This document shows positions 1 through 8,939 of a DNA stretch of 64,000 nucleotides, piece by piece; the stretch's first letter is position 1; every line of letters starts with the position of its first letter. The stretch comes from Burkholderiales bacterium. Lineage in GTDB: Bacteria > Pseudomonadota > Gammaproteobacteria > Burkholderiales > Casimicrobiaceae. The notes below the pieces were generated by a model that worked only from the letters and a program-made list of their open reading frames with translations, had not been told where the DNA came from and made no database searches. The stretch lies in assembly GCA_020853025.1 (NCBI GenBank), contig JADYZP010000042.1, positions 1 through 64,000 of the forward strand, written 5' to 3'. A program made the position numbers and the translations under genes.

Positions 1-607
1 AGACGAACAGCGGCATCTTCATCAGCGTCATGCCGGGAGCGCGCATGTTCAGAACAGTCGTGATGATGTTGATCGAGCCCATGATCGACGATGCGCCCAT
101 GATGTGCACGGCGAAGATCGTCAGGTCCATGCCCATGCCCATCTGCACCGACAGCGGCGGGTACATCGTCCAGCCGCCGGACGCCGCGCCGCCGGGGACG
201 AAGAAGGAGCCGATCAGCATGAGTGCTGCCGGCGGAAGCAGCCAGAAGCTCCAGTTGTTCATCCGCGCGAACGCCATGTCGGGGGCGCCGATCATCATCG
301 GAATCTGCCAGTTCGCAAAGCCCACCGCGGCCGGCATGATCGCACCGAAGATCATGATCAGGCCATGCAGCGTCGTCAGCGAATTGAAGAACTCGGGGTG
401 CACGATCTGCAGCCCCGGCTGGAAAAGCTCCATGCGAATGGTCAGCGCCATCACGCCGCCGACGAAGAACATCGTCAGCGAGAACAGCAGATACAGCGTG
501 CCGATGTCTTTGTGATTGGTCGTCGTCACCCAGCGCATGATCCCGGAAGGGTGCTGGCCGTGGCCGTGATCGTCGCCTGCGACGTGATCGTGCGGGATGC
601 TGCTCAT
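1..607 (-). CDS. ctaD: Cytochrome c oxidase subunit I, N-terminal part (cut by window edge)
   Basis: Catalytic heme-copper subunit of aa3-type cytochrome c oxidase, an inner-membrane proton pump that reduces oxygen to water. About 202 N-terminal codons are visible; the gene runs off the left edge. The reading starts MSSIPHDHV, has the family hallmark TTNHKDIGTLY near residues 34-44, and continues through TLHGLIMIFGAIMPA and NNWSFWLLPPAALML, both typical of subunit I helices. The ATG at 607 follows an AGGAG sequence. It lies about 100 bases downstream of ctaC on the same strand, the usual ctaC-ctaD order, so it is probably cotranscribed with it. Identification is certain; completeness cannot be judged. 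Confidence 0.97.
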   Translation of the reverse strand, partial: MSSIPHDHVAGDDHGHGQHPSGIMRWVTTTNHKDIGTLYLLFSLTMFFVGGVMALTIRMELFQPGLQIVHPEFFNSLTTLHGLIMIFGAIMPAAVGFANWQIPMMIGAPDMAFARMNNWSFWLLPPAALMLIGSFFVPGGAASGGWTMYPPLSVQMGMGMDLTIFAVHIMGASSIMGSINIITTVLNMRAPGMTLMKMPLFV

Positions 608-710
608 CGAATGCTCCTGACTTGAACGCTTGGTGCAGGTCTTGCTGCAGGTCGTGCGTGTACCCGTGCGGACGGATAGCCGGGCGCGCGGTCGCCGCGC
701 CGCACCGGCG

Positions 711-1820
711 TCACGTGCGCGCCGCGGCCACGGCGGTCGGCATCACGTCGCCGCTCTTGTTGCCCCAGCTGTTTCGCGTGTAGGTGATGACGGCAGCGAT
801 CTCGGCGTCCGAAAGCTGCTTCCACGACGGCATCGCCGTGCCGGTCTTGCCGTGCAAAACCAGCGCGATCTGCTCCTGCGGCGGGCCGCTCACCAGCTTC
901 GAGCCGTCGAGCGCGGGAAAGGCACCGGGCACTCCCTTGCCGTTGGCCTGATGGCAGGCCGCGCAGTTCGCCGCGTAGACCGTCGCGCCCTTGGCCACCA
1001 GTGCGGCTTCGGTCCACGCCTTGCCGGGATCGTCGGCGGCAACAGCGGACTTCTGCTTCCGGTCGGCGACCCACTTCGCGTAAGCGTCCTTCGAGACCAC
1101 CTCGACGACGATCGGCATGAAGCCGTGCTCCTTGCCGCACAACTCCGCGCACTGCCCCCGATAGGTGCCGACCTTTTCGGCCTTGAACCAGCTATCGCGG
1201 ACGAATCCTGGAATCGCGTCCTGCTTGACGCCGAAGGCGGGCATCCACCACGAGTGGATCACGTCGTTCGCGGTGATGATCAGGCGCACCCTGGAATCGA
1301 CGGGAACGACCAGCGGCTGATCGACCTCGAGCAGGTAGTTGGCGCCTTTGGGTTCGCGGTTTTCGATCTGCGCGAGCGGCGTGGCGAGGTTCGAGTAGAA
1401 CCCGAAACCCTCCTGCAGGTAGTCGTAGCCCCACTTCCACTGGTAGCCGGTCACCTTGACCGTGAGGTCCGGCGCCGACGTGTCCTTCATCGCCAGGATC
1501 GTCTTCGTGGCCGGCCACGCCATTGCCAGCAGGATCAGGATCGGAATGACGGTCCAGACGATCTCGACCGTCGTGTTCTCGTGAAACTGCGCCGCCTTGT
1601 GGCCGACCGATTTGCGGTGCTTGAAAATCGAGTAGAACATCACCCCGAACACCAGCACGAAGATGACCACGCACACCCAGAAAATATAAGAGTGCAGGTC
1701 GAACATCTGCTGGGCGATAGGCGTCACCGGCGGTTGCAGGTTCCATTCGCGCGCCGCCAGCGCCGATGCCGGAACCAGCGCCGTCAGCGCCGCGAGTCCA
1801 GCGGCAGCATGCGACAGCAT
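711..1820 (-). CDS. ctaC: Cytochrome c oxidase subunit II with C-terminal cytochrome c domain
   Basis: Electron-entry subunit of cytochrome c oxidase (369 aa from the ATG at 1820). Residues 1-23 look like a signal peptide. Two membrane helices follow (about 47-66 and 88-108), then a periplasmic cupredoxin domain with CuA ligands H189, C224, E226, C228, H232 and M235 (motif CAELCGKEHGFM). The C-terminal third is a fused class I cytochrome c with heme motif CAACH at 286-290, as in caa3-like oxidases of beta-proteobacteria. The frame stays open upstream to an ATG at 1958, which would add 46 residues unlike any signal sequence. The 1820 start gives a proper leader peptide and is preferred. Confidence 0.96.
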   Translation of the reverse strand: MLSHAAAGLAALTALVPASALAAREWNLQPPVTPIAQQMFDLHSYIFWVCVVIFVLVFGVMFYSIFKHRKSVGHKAAQFHENTTVEIVWTVIPILILLAMAWPATKTILAMKDTSAPDLTVKVTGYQWKWGYDYLQEGFGFYSNLATPLAQIENREPKGANYLLEVDQPLVVPVDSRVRLIITANDVIHSWWMPAFGVKQDAIPGFVRDSWFKAEKVGTYRGQCAELCGKEHGFMPIVVEVVSKDAYAKWVADRKQKSAVAADDPGKAWTEAALVAKGATVYAANCAACHQANGKGVPGAFPALDGSKLVSGPPQEQIALVLHGKTGTAMPSWKQLSDAEIAAVITYTRNSWGNKSGDVMPTAVAAART

Positions 1821-1973
1821 GTGCCGGACCGTAGCGCACGTTGTGCTGCCCGCCGCCCCGCGGGTGCTGTCCGTCGTCCCCATCGCCGTGTGCTTGCAAG
1901 CCATGCTGTCCCCGATCGCTCCCGCCGCGCCGACGCTCTCGCCAACGCTCGCGGCCATGCGGCAAAGCGCAAA

Positions 1974-1979
1974 ATATTA
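1974..1979 (-). promoter_or_regulatory. Possible -10 element for ctaC
   Basis: The minus strand reads TAATAT here, in an A/T patch within very GC-rich DNA between bioD and ctaC. A start about 7 bases downstream would leave almost no leader before the ATG at 1958 but a 150-base leader before the preferred ATG at 1820. No convincing -35 is visible at 16-18 bases, so this is only a weak call. Confidence 0.25.
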
Positions 1980-2054
1980 GCACGCTTCAACGGCAAGGGG
2001 ACAGGCTGCATCCCTCACCGCGGATAGGGGCAAACGCTGCGCTTCCCCGGTGCC

Positions 2055-2729
2055 TCATGCGCCCGCAAGATCCAGACGGCGCAGGTCGTCGATGTCGAAA
2101 GCGGCAGGGCGCTTCCAGCGCAGGTCGGCGATCAGCGGTGCGTCCAGCCTCGTCGCCAGCTCGGCGACGTTGTCGTCGGCGCGCTCCATCGCCGGCTCGA
2201 TGCGGTTGGCGATCCAGCCACAAAAATGCAGGCCGCGCTCGCGGATGGCCCGGGCCGACAACAGCGCATGATTGAGGCAGCCAAGGCGCACACCGACGAC
2301 AAGCAGGACTGGCAGTTGAAGCCGGCGCGCGATGTCGAGCATGTCGAATTGCGCTCCCAGCGGCACGCATACGCCGCCCGCCCCTTCGACGACGATCGCA
2401 TCGGCAACTTCGGCCACGCGCCGCCAGGCGGCCTCGATCACCGCGAGATCGATCGCGACCCCGACGTCGCGCGCCGCGAGATGCGGCGCGATCGCCGGCG
2501 CAAACGCGTAGGGGTTGCGGTCGGACATCGGCAGGTCGAGGCCATCGGCCGCGGCGAGCAGCGCAACGTCGGCGTTGACGCTGTATCCTTCGCCGATGCC
2601 GGCGGCGACCGGTTTCATTCCGGCGGCGCGGACGCCGGCCGTGACGAGCGCGCGCAGCAACGTCGTCGCGACATGCGTCTTTCCCGCGCCGGTGTCGGTG
2701 CCGGTAACGAAGACGCCGCGCGCGGTCAA
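2055..2729 (-). CDS. bioD: Dethiobiotin synthetase
   Basis: ATP-dependent closure of the ureido ring of 7,8-diaminopelargonate with CO2 to give dethiobiotin, the step before BioB. It is 224 aa, near the usual family length. The N-terminus FVTGTDTGAGKTH holds the P-loop (K17); VVEGAGGVCVPL in mid-protein is the second conserved block. No ATG or GTG lies near the conserved N-terminus. The best start is a TTG at 2729-2727 overlapping the bioC stop (TTGA), which fits translational coupling. It is the last gene of bioB-F-H-C-D; ctaC follows after a gap of over 90 bases. Confidence 0.93.
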   Translation of the reverse strand: MTARGVFVTGTDTGAGKTHVATTLLRALVTAGVRAAGMKPVAAGIGEGYSVNADVALLAAADGLDLPMSDRNPYAFAPAIAPHLAARDVGVAIDLAVIEAAWRRVAEVADAIVVEGAGGVCVPLGAQFDMLDIARRLQLPVLLVVGVRLGCLNHALLSARAIRERGLHFCGWIANRIEPAMERADDNVAELATRLDAPLIADLRWKRPAAFDIDDLRRLDLAGA

Positions 2730-3658
2730 CGGTCCACCCGGCGCTGCAACTTCACGATCGGATGCCCTTCGGCGCTGCGCGCAGGCTCTCCTTTCCACGC
2801 GTGGCCGTAGACGACTTCGAAAGTCGCCGGAATGCGGCCGTCCCGCCGCATCGCTTCCAGCGCGGCCAGCGCCTTGTGCCATCGCTGGCGACCCATGAGC
2901 CCGTGCGGCCGGCCGCGCGTGGCGTTGGTGGCACCCAACCGCTTCAACTCGCGCAGCATTGAATCGGGCTCGGCGTACGTCAGCGTGATCTCCTCCATGT
3001 CCATCACCGGCTCGGCGAACTCGGCGTGCACCAGCATGTCGCCGATGTCGTGCATATCGGCGAAGCGGCTGGTGTGCGTATGGCCGTCGGCGTGCGCGAA
3101 GGCACGGCGCACCTCGCGCAGCGTGTCGGGGCCGAAGGTCGAGAACGTGAAAAGGCCGCCGACTTTCATTACGCGGCGGATCTCGCCGAAGGCCCGGGGC
3201 AGATCGTTGACCCACTGCAGCGCGAGGTTGCTCCAGACGAGATCGAAGAGCACGCCGCGCAACGGCAGCGCGTTGACGTCGCCGCAGACGAAGCCGGGTG
3301 CCTGGCCCGCCCCGGAAAGCGCGGCTGGCAGCAGCCTTTGCAGCAGCGAGCGTCCGCGCCTTGTCCGCTCGCGCGCCGCGACGACCATCGGCAGCGCGAG
3401 GTCGAGCGCCACCACCCTTGCCGGCGGATAGCGCAGCGACAACTCGCCGACTGCCTCGCCGGTCCCGCAGCCGGCATCGAGCACGAGCGACGGTGCGACC
3501 TTGACGTAGTCGAGCCGCGACGCCATGCGCGCGCCGACCTCGCGCTGCAGCGCGGCTACGGCATCGTAGGTCGCCGCCGCGCGACCGAAGGCGCGGCGCA
3601 CCACGCGTGGATCGACCTCGCGCGGATCGGGGGCTTCGAAGCGTGGCTCAGCCGGCAT
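2726..3658 (-). CDS. bioC: Malonyl-ACP O-methyltransferase
   Basis: SAM-dependent methyltransferase that methylates malonyl-ACP so that the fatty acid synthesis enzymes can build the pimeloyl chain of biotin. It is 310 aa, longer than E. coli BioC but usual for beta-proteobacteria. The AdoMet-binding loop LVLDAGCGTGEA is at 58-69. DLVWSNLALQWVNDL, the BioC-type motif IV, and GGLFTFSTFGPDTL lie in the middle. The ATG at 3658 lies inside the last codons of bioH (11-base overlap). The longer open frame upstream is antisense-like composition inside bioH and is not used. Pairing with bioH, which removes the methyl ester, makes the function secure. Confidence 0.94.
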   Translation of the reverse strand: MPAEPRFEAPDPREVDPRVVRRAFGRAAATYDAVAALQREVGARMASRLDYVKVAPSLVLDAGCGTGEAVGELSLRYPPARVVALDLALPMVVAARERTRRGRSLLQRLLPAALSGAGQAPGFVCGDVNALPLRGVLFDLVWSNLALQWVNDLPRAFGEIRRVMKVGGLFTFSTFGPDTLREVRRAFAHADGHTHTSRFADMHDIGDMLVHAEFAEPVMDMEEITLTYAEPDSMLRELKRLGATNATRGRPHGLMGRQRWHKALAALEAMRRDGRIPATFEVVYGHAWKGEPARSAEGHPIVKLQRRVDR

Positions 3659-4427
3659 CGAGGAACTCCCGGACGGCGGTGTCGAAGGCAGCGCGATGCG
3701 AAAGGAACGGCGCATGCGCCGCGCCGCCGATGTCGACGTGTCGCGCGGCGGGCATCGCCCCAGCCAGCCACGCGCCGGCTTCCGTTGGCACCAGCGCGTC
3801 GCGATCGCCGGTGACGACCAGCGTTCGTGCGGCGATCGCGGGTACTTCCGCGCGCAGGTCGGCCCCACCCAGTACGGCGAGCGCGGCGGCCAGCACGCCA
3901 GGCTGCGGCTCACCGCGGGCGAAGAGCTCTTGGCGCAGCGCGGCGAGCGTGGCCTTGCCGCCGCCGCCACCACGCACCTGCAGCGAGAGAAAGCGCTGCA
4001 GCGTCAGTCGATAGGCGACGCGGAACTCGTCGCCGAATCTCGCATACATCGCCGGTTCCATGCCGGTGGGCCAATCGTCGCCGGCCACGAAGCGGGGCGT
4101 CGCGCAGACCAGCACGAGTCGCGATACGCGATCGGGATGCCTGTGCGCCCAGCGCAGCGCGACCGTGCCGCCCAGCGACCAGCCGACGATCGAAATCGGC
4201 TCCGAGTCGTCGGCGAATCGGCGCGTGAGCGCGGCCACGATCGCGTCGAGCGTGTACGGAGTCACCGGAGGCGAATAGCCGTGGCCGGGAAGGTCGACGA
4301 CGCTGACGCGAAATCGCCGTGCCATGCCCGGAACCAGCGTCGCGAACAGGCCGCCGTGCATCGCCCAGCCATGCAGCAGTACCAGCGGACGTCCACTTCC
4401 CGTTGTATCGACGTGAAGCGTGCTCAT
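3648..4427 (-). CDS. bioH: Pimeloyl-ACP methyl ester carboxylesterase
   Basis: Alpha/beta hydrolase (259 aa) that cleaves the methyl ester of pimeloyl-ACP and ends BioC-primed chain synthesis. The oxyanion segment LLHGWAMHG is at 17-25, the nucleophile elbow GWSLGG puts the catalytic serine at S84, the acid is probably D210 in GDRDALVP, and the histidine is H238 in GAAHAPF. The start overlaps the bioF stop by four bases (ATGA). Length, triad and operon position all match BioH rather than a generic esterase. Confidence 0.94.
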   Translation of the reverse strand: MSTLHVDTTGSGRPLVLLHGWAMHGGLFATLVPGMARRFRVSVVDLPGHGYSPPVTPYTLDAIVAALTRRFADDSEPISIVGWSLGGTVALRWAHRHPDRVSRLVLVCATPRFVAGDDWPTGMEPAMYARFGDEFRVAYRLTLQRFLSLQVRGGGGGKATLAALRQELFARGEPQPGVLAAALAVLGGADLRAEVPAIAARTLVVTGDRDALVPTEAGAWLAGAMPAARHVDIGGAAHAPFLSHRAAFDTAVREFLDAG

Positions 4428-5599
4428 CGCGCGCAGTCGGCTAGCGCCGCCAACAGCGCGTCGACGTCCGCCTCATCGTGCGCCGCGGACAGGCTGATGC
4501 GCAGCCGCGCGCTGCCCGCAGGCACCGTCGGCGGCCGGATCGCGGGCACCCACACGCCGCGCGCCTCCAGTCGTCGCGACAGCTCCACCGCCGCCTCGCT
4601 GCCGCCGACGACCAGCGGCTGGATCGCCGTCACCGATGGCGCAAGCCGCCATGGCAAGCTCTTCGCGCCGTCGCGCAGGCGGGCGATCAGCCGGTGCAAG
4701 CGGTCGCGCCGCGCACGGCCATCACGAATGAGCACCAGCGCTGCGCGCGCAGCCTGCGCCAGCAGCGCCGGCGCCGCCGTCGTATAGACGTAGCTGCGCG
4801 CGAACTGCAGCAGCGTCTCGATCACGACCGGATGCGCGGCGACGAAGGCGCCGGCGACCCCGGCGGCCTTGCCTAGCGTGCCCATGTAGACGATGCGTTC
4901 GGATGCGATCCCGAAGTGCGCGAGGCTGCCGCGCCCATCACCCAGCACGCCGAAGCCGTGCGCATCGTCGACGACGAGCCAGGCGTCGTGGCGCTGTGCG
5001 AGTTCGAGCAGCCGCGGCAGCGGCGCCAGGTCGCCATCCATGCTGAACACCGCGTCGGTCGCGATGATGCGGCGCGCCGCCGAGTGTTCCGCCATCCGCG
5101 CCGCGAGCACATCGGCATCGGCGTGCGCATAGCGAACGAGCCGGGCGCGCGCAAGCAGTGCGCCGTCGTTCAGGCAGGCGTGGTTGAGACGATCGGCGAA
5201 GACGACATCGCCGCGGCCGGCGAGCGCGGACAGGATCGCGAGGTTGGCGAGATAGCCCGAGGAAAAGGCGAGTACCCGCGCGCCGATACAGGGTGCGACG
5301 AAGGCCGCGAGTTCGCGTTCGAGTGCTTCGTGCGGCACCATGTGGCCGCCGAGCAGGTGCGAGGCTCCGGCGCCGACACCGAAGTCTTGCATGCCTTCGC
5401 GCGCCGCCGCGACCACCGCTTCCTCGTTGGCGAGTCCCAGGTAGTCGTTGCTCGCGAAGGCAAGCAGCGTCCGGCCGTCGATGGCGACACGCGGACCCTG
5501 CGGCGTCGCGAGCGTGCGGCGGCTGCGCGCGAGTCCGTCGGCACTGCGCCGCGCGAGCGAGCGCTCGAGCTGTGCGATGCGCGGCGCGGTTCCGGTCAC
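4424..5599 (-). CDS. bioF: 8-amino-7-oxononanoate synthase
   Basis: PLP enzyme (391 aa) that condenses pimeloyl-ACP with alanine to give 8-amino-7-oxononanoate. Conserved blocks include SNDYLGLA at 50-57, [12 protein letters not shown] at 74-85, [10 protein letters not shown] at 211-220 and the PLP lysine K244 in GTLGKAAG. The start is GTG at 5599, overlapping the bioB stop (GTGA). The next enzyme, BioA (DAPA aminotransferase), is not encoded in this window. Confidence 0.96.
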   Translation of the reverse strand: MTGTAPRIAQLERSLARRSADGLARSRRTLATPQGPRVAIDGRTLLAFASNDYLGLANEEAVVAAAREGMQDFGVGAGASHLLGGHMVPHEALERELAAFVAPCIGARVLAFSSGYLANLAILSALAGRGDVVFADRLNHACLNDGALLARARLVRYAHADADVLAARMAEHSAARRIIATDAVFSMDGDLAPLPRLLELAQRHDAWLVVDDAHGFGVLGDGRGSLAHFGIASERIVYMGTLGKAAGVAGAFVAAHPVVIETLLQFARSYVYTTAAPALLAQAARAALVLIRDGRARRDRLHRLIARLRDGAKSLPWRLAPSVTAIQPLVVGGSEAAVELSRRLEARGVWVPAIRPPTVPAGSARLRISLSAAHDEADVDALLAALADCAR

Positions 5600-6597
5600 G
5601 CCGTCGACGCGAGTGGCACCATGCCCAGCTTGGAGAAAAGCGCGCGATCCGCGTCGACGTCGGGATTGCCGGTGGTGAGCAGACGATCACCGTAGAAGAT
5701 CGAATTCGCACCCGCGAGAAAGCACAGCGCCTGCACCGCCTCGCCGAGTTCCCGCCGCCCCGCCGACAGACGCACCATCGTGCGCGGCATCGTGATGCGC
5801 GCCACCGCGATCGTGCGCACGAATTCCAGCGGATCGAGCGCCGATTCGCCGTGCAACGCCGCGTGCAGCGGCGTGCCCTCCACCTGCACCAAATGATTGA
5901 TCGGCACCGATTCCGGGTAGGGATCGAGGCTGGCGAGCTGCGCGATCAATCCCGCGCGCTGCAGGCGCGTCTCGCCCATGCCGACGATGCCGCCGCAGCA
6001 GACGTGAATCCCTGCCCCGCGCACGCGTTCGAGCGTGGCGAGCCGGTCCTCGTAGGCGCGCGTGGAAACGATCTGGCCGTAGAACTCGGGTGCGGTGTCC
6101 AGATTGTGGTTGTAGTAGTCGAGCCCGGCCTCGCGCAGTTGATCGGCCTGGCCGTCCTTCAGCATCCCCAGCGTGGCGCAGGTTTCCATCCCCAGCGCCT
6201 TGACCTCGCGCACCATCGCCAGCACCGGTTCGAGGTCGCGCTGCTTCGGGCCACGCCACGCGGCACCCATGCAAAAACGCGTGGCGCCCGCGTCCTTCGC
6301 GGCGCGCGCCGCCGTGACCACCGCTTCGACGTCGAGCATCGCTTCGTTGTCGACGCCGGTATGAAAGCGCGCCGCCTGCGGGCAGTAGCCGCAGTCTTCC
6401 GAGCAGCCCCCGGTCTTGACCGAAACCAGCGTCGACAGCTGCACCGCGTTCGACGCGTGATTCGCGCGGTGAACCCGCTGCGCATCGAAGAGCAGGTCGG
6501 CGAACGGCCGCGCCAGGAGTTCGGCCACTGCCGCCACCGTCCAGCGCGGCATGACGACCGATTGCGCGTTGGGTGTCAGCGTGGCATCAGCATGCAT
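5596..6597 (-). CDS. bioB: Biotin synthase
   Basis: Radical-SAM enzyme (333 aa) inserting sulfur into dethiobiotin. The radical-SAM cluster cysteines are C65, C69 and C72 in [12 protein letters not shown]. Further blocks are [21 protein letters not shown] and GIVGMGET, all typical of BioB. It is the first gene of the biotin operon and is divergent from comF. A perfect TTGACA sequence and an inverted repeat lie in the 95-base gap upstream. Confidence 0.97.
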   Translation of the reverse strand: MHADATLTPNAQSVVMPRWTVAAVAELLARPFADLLFDAQRVHRANHASNAVQLSTLVSVKTGGCSEDCGYCPQAARFHTGVDNEAMLDVEAVVTAARAAKDAGATRFCMGAAWRGPKQRDLEPVLAMVREVKALGMETCATLGMLKDGQADQLREAGLDYYNHNLDTAPEFYGQIVSTRAYEDRLATLERVRGAGIHVCCGGIVGMGETRLQRAGLIAQLASLDPYPESVPINHLVQVEGTPLHAALHGESALDPLEFVRTIAVARITMPRTMVRLSAGRRELGEAVQALCFLAGANSIFYGDRLLTTGNPDVDADRALFSKLGMVPLASTA

Positions 6598-6670
6598 GGG
6601 CGCTCATTCTTTCGGACGATGGCAATGGGCGGCGCCTTCGACGTAGATTCGACGGCCGCGGGTTCGCCGA

Positions 6671-6699
6671 AGTGTCGGGGAGGCGGCACGAGATGTCAA
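6671..6699 (-). promoter_or_regulatory. Candidate bioB promoter
   Basis: On the minus strand a perfect -35 hexamer TTGACA (6699-6694) is followed after 17 bases by GACACT (6676-6671), a poor -10. Transcription would start near 6664, giving a leader of about 65 bases before the bioB ATG. The -35 lies inside one arm of the inverted repeat at 6694-6723, an arrangement suited to repression. The weak -10 limits confidence. Confidence 0.4.
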
Positions 6700-7406
6700 A
6701 TCGACTGGCCGTAATATTTGACAAGTCCAAGCTCTGGCGTGACGCCGGGCGTTTTGCATTGCCGCAGCATTGCGCGCTGTGCGCTGCTGCATGCGCCGGC
6801 CATCTGGTCTGCGCCGCCTGCGATGCGGCATTGCCTCGTCTACCGACCGCGTGTCCGCGCTGCGCGCTGCCCACCCCGGGCGGCGCGGTATGCGGACACT
6901 GCACGATGCGACCGCCGCGGCTGGCGGCCACACTTGCCGCGTTCGCCTACGCCTATCCGTTGGACCGGCTGCTGCACGCACTGAAGTACCGCGGAGCCGT
7001 CGCTTACGCCGAATTCTTCGCGAGCGCATTGGCCGCCATCGTCACCCGCACCCCCGATCTGCTGGTCGCGCTCCCGCTTTCCGCATCGCGGCAGCGCGAA
7101 CGCGGCTTCAACCAGGCGCAGGAGATCGCACGCGCGCTCGCCGCGGCGCTGCGCGTCCCACTGGTTCAGGGGCTCGTGCGCCGCCGCGACACCGCGGCGC
7201 AAGCGGCACTCCCCTGGGCGCAGCGCCGCCGCAATGTCCGCGGGGCATTCGCGGCGCTGCCGGTGGTCGCGGGTCGGCGAATTGCCATCGTCGACGACGT
7301 GATGACCACCGGTGCCACGCTGGCGGCTGCGGCGGACGCCGCACTGCGCGCCGGCGCACTCGAAGTCGAAGCCCTCGTCGTCGCGCGTACACTTCCGCCA
7401 TCCTGA
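6693..7406 (+). CDS. comF: ComF-family phosphoribosyltransferase-like protein
   Basis: ComF/GntX-type protein (237 aa), linked in other bacteria to DNA uptake. A zinc-ribbon segment rich in CxxC pairs occupies about residues 27-70 (CALC, CAAC, CPRC, CGHC). A type I phosphoribosyltransferase domain follows, with LPLSASRQRERGFNQ and the PRPP-binding motif VDDVMTTGAT at 200-209. The frame is open further upstream, but the ATG at 6693 has a GGGGAGG ribosome binding site at suitable distance. trmL follows after 23 bases. Confidence 0.9.
   Translation: MSNRLAVIFDKSKLWRDAGRFALPQHCALCAAACAGHLVCAACDAALPRLPTACPRCALPTPGGAVCGHCTMRPPRLAATLAAFAYAYPLDRLLHALKYRGAVAYAEFFASALAAIVTRTPDLLVALPLSASRQRERGFNQAQEIARALAAALRVPLVQGLVRRRDTAAQAALPWAQRRRNVRGAFAALPVVAGRRIAIVDDVMTTGATLAAAADAALRAGALEVEALVVARTLPPS
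6694..6723. promoter_or_regulatory. Inverted repeat in the bioB-comF divergent region, possible BirA-type operator
   Basis: Perfect 8-bp arms TGTCAAAT (6694-6701) and ATTTGACA (6716-6723) are separated by 14 bases. The architecture resembles known BirA operators: 9-bp arms of TGT.AAcC type around a 15-16 base centre. The arms keep TGT and AA but not the CC of the published consensus. It covers the predicted bioB -35 and the first codons of comF. Binding by BirA is an inference. Confidence 0.4.
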
Positions 7407-7429
7407 TCGTCGATCGAAGGCCCGCATCG

Positions 7430-7903
7430 ATGTTCGTCATCGTGCTCGTCGCGCCGGAAATTCCTCCCAATACCGGCAACGTGATTCGTCTTTGCGCGAA
7501 CACGGCGACCGAATTGCACCTGGTCGAGCCGCTGGGCTTCCGGATGGACGATCGCGACTTGAAGCGTGCAGGACTCGACTACCACGAGTACGTGCGGGTT
7601 CGTGTGCACCGCGACTGGGTCGCGTGCAAGGACGAACTCGGCCGCGACGGCGCGCGGCGCTATTTTGCGCTGACGACGGGAGCATCGCGTTCGCTCTACG
7701 AAGCGCGACTGGAGCCGCGCGACACCTTCGTCTTCGGTTGCGAGACGGCGGGCCTGCCGGAGTCGGTGCTGCGCGAATTCGCTCCGGCGTCGAGGCTTGT
7801 CATTCCGATGCGTCCCGGCGTGCGCAGCCTCAACCTGTCGAATGCGGTCGCGGTGACCGTCTACGAGGCATGGCGGCAGCAGGGCTTCGCGCTGCCGCCC
7901 TAA
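7430..7903 (+). CDS. trmL: tRNA (cytidine/uridine-34-2'-O)-methyltransferase
   Basis: SPOUT-class methyltransferase that modifies the wobble base of leucine tRNAs. At 157 aa it has exactly the usual TrmL size. The N-terminus VLVAPEIPPNTGNVIRLCANT and the SAM knot segments FGCETAGLPESV and SLNLSNAVAV are diagnostic. The ATG at 7430 was chosen because it gives the family N-terminus; the upstream open frame overlaps comF. It converges on gpsA with only nine bases between the stops. Confidence 0.96.
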   Translation: MFVIVLVAPEIPPNTGNVIRLCANTATELHLVEPLGFRMDDRDLKRAGLDYHEYVRVRVHRDWVACKDELGRDGARRYFALTTGASRSLYEARLEPRDTFVFGCETAGLPESVLREFAPASRLVIPMRPGVRSLNLSNAVAVTVYEAWRQQGFALPP

Positions 7904-7912
7904 ACGCCGTTG

Positions 7913-8923
7913 CTAGGCGCTTTCCGCGCGCGGTTCGCGCCGCAACAATTCGAGCACCGCGTCACGCGGTGCCAGTCCCTCGTGGAGCACACGATCGACG
8001 GCTTCGCAAATGGGCATATCGATGCCGTTGTGCGCGGCCAGCTTTCGCGCCGCGCGCGCCGCGTGCACGCCTTCGGCGACATGACCGATGTCGGCGAGAA
8101 TTTCTGCCAGTCCCTTGCCTTCCGCCAACGCGAGCCCCACGCGGCGGTTGCGCGACAGATTGCCGGTGCAGGTCAGCACCAGGTCTCCGAGTCCCGCGAG
8201 TCCCATCAGCGTCGTGCGCTGTCCGCCGAGCGCCTCCAGCAGGCGTCCAGTCTCGGCCAGCCCGCGCGTGATCAGCGCGGCGCGCGCGTTGTGGCCGAAG
8301 CCCAGGCCATCGCTCGCGCCGGCGGCAATCGCCAGCACGTTCTTGATCGCGCCGCCCACCTCGACACCGGCGATGTCGTCGGACTCGTAGGCACGCAGCG
8401 TATCGCCGCGCAGCATGGCCGTGACCTCGGCTGCGAACCGCGCGTCGCTGGCGGCGACCGTCAACGCGGTCGGCAGCCCGCGCGCGACCTCGTCGGCGAA
8501 GCTCGGTCCGGAGGCGACGCCCACCGGCGCCGGCCAATGCGGCGCGATCAGCTGGTGGGCGAGCCCTACGCCTGCGGGCAGTTCGGGCGCGGCGACGAAT
8601 CCCTTGCATAGCCAGACCAGCGGCGCGTGCACGCCGGCGGCGGCAAGGCGCTGGACCAGGCCGACGAGCGCCGCCACCGGAACGGCTGCCAGCAGCACGT
8701 CGGCGCGGACGGCGACGGCGATATCGGAATCCACCCGCATTGCCTCGGGCAGCGCCACGCCGGGCAGGTAACGCAGATTTTCGCGATGTTGCGCGATTGC
8801 CGCAGCCTGCGCGCGATCGCGCGCCCACAGCGTCACGTCGTGCCTCTGCGCCGCACCGGTGGCGAGATGGCAGGCAATTGCCGTCCCCCACGCTCCGGCG
8901 CCCAGGACGACGACGGTGGTCAT
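7913..8923 (-). CDS. gpsA: Glycerol-3-phosphate dehydrogenase (NAD(P)+)
   Basis: Reduces dihydroxyacetone phosphate to sn-glycerol-3-phosphate, the phospholipid backbone (336 aa). The dinucleotide-binding loop LGAGAWGTA is at 7-15. SGPSFADEVARGLPTA and the catalytic-lysine region GGAIKNVLAIAAG near residue 190 are family signatures, and NLSRNRRVG is typical of the C-terminal domain. It is the last gene of the rhodanese-grxC-secB-SH3-gpsA run; secB-gpsA pairing is common in proteobacteria. Confidence 0.97.
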   Translation of the reverse strand: MTTVVVLGAGAWGTAIACHLATGAAQRHDVTLWARDRAQAAAIAQHRENLRYLPGVALPEAMRVDSDIAVAVRADVLLAAVPVAALVGLVQRLAAAGVHAPLVWLCKGFVAAPELPAGVGLAHQLIAPHWPAPVGVASGPSFADEVARGLPTALTVAASDARFAAEVTAMLRGDTLRAYESDDIAGVEVGGAIKNVLAIAAGASDGLGFGHNARAALITRGLAETGRLLEALGGQRTTLMGLAGLGDLVLTCTGNLSRNRRVGLALAEGKGLAEILADIGHVAEGVHAARAARKLAAHNGIDMPICEAVDRVLHEGLAPRDAVLELLRREPRAESA

Positions 8924-8939
8924 CGAGCGGCGAATCCAG

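Noticed and set aside
1821..1958. N-terminal extension of CtaC from ATG 1958
   Set aside because: The 46 extra residues are Gly/Ala/Thr-rich with no signal-peptide character, while ATG 1820 starts a normal leader; the predicted transcript would also leave no leader before 1958.
630..2027. 465-codon plus-strand ORF opposite ctaC
   Set aside because: Composition is Arg/His/Gln-rich with no motif; it is the complement of an intact ctaC and part of bio-region spacers. Long antisense ORFs are common in GC-rich genomes.
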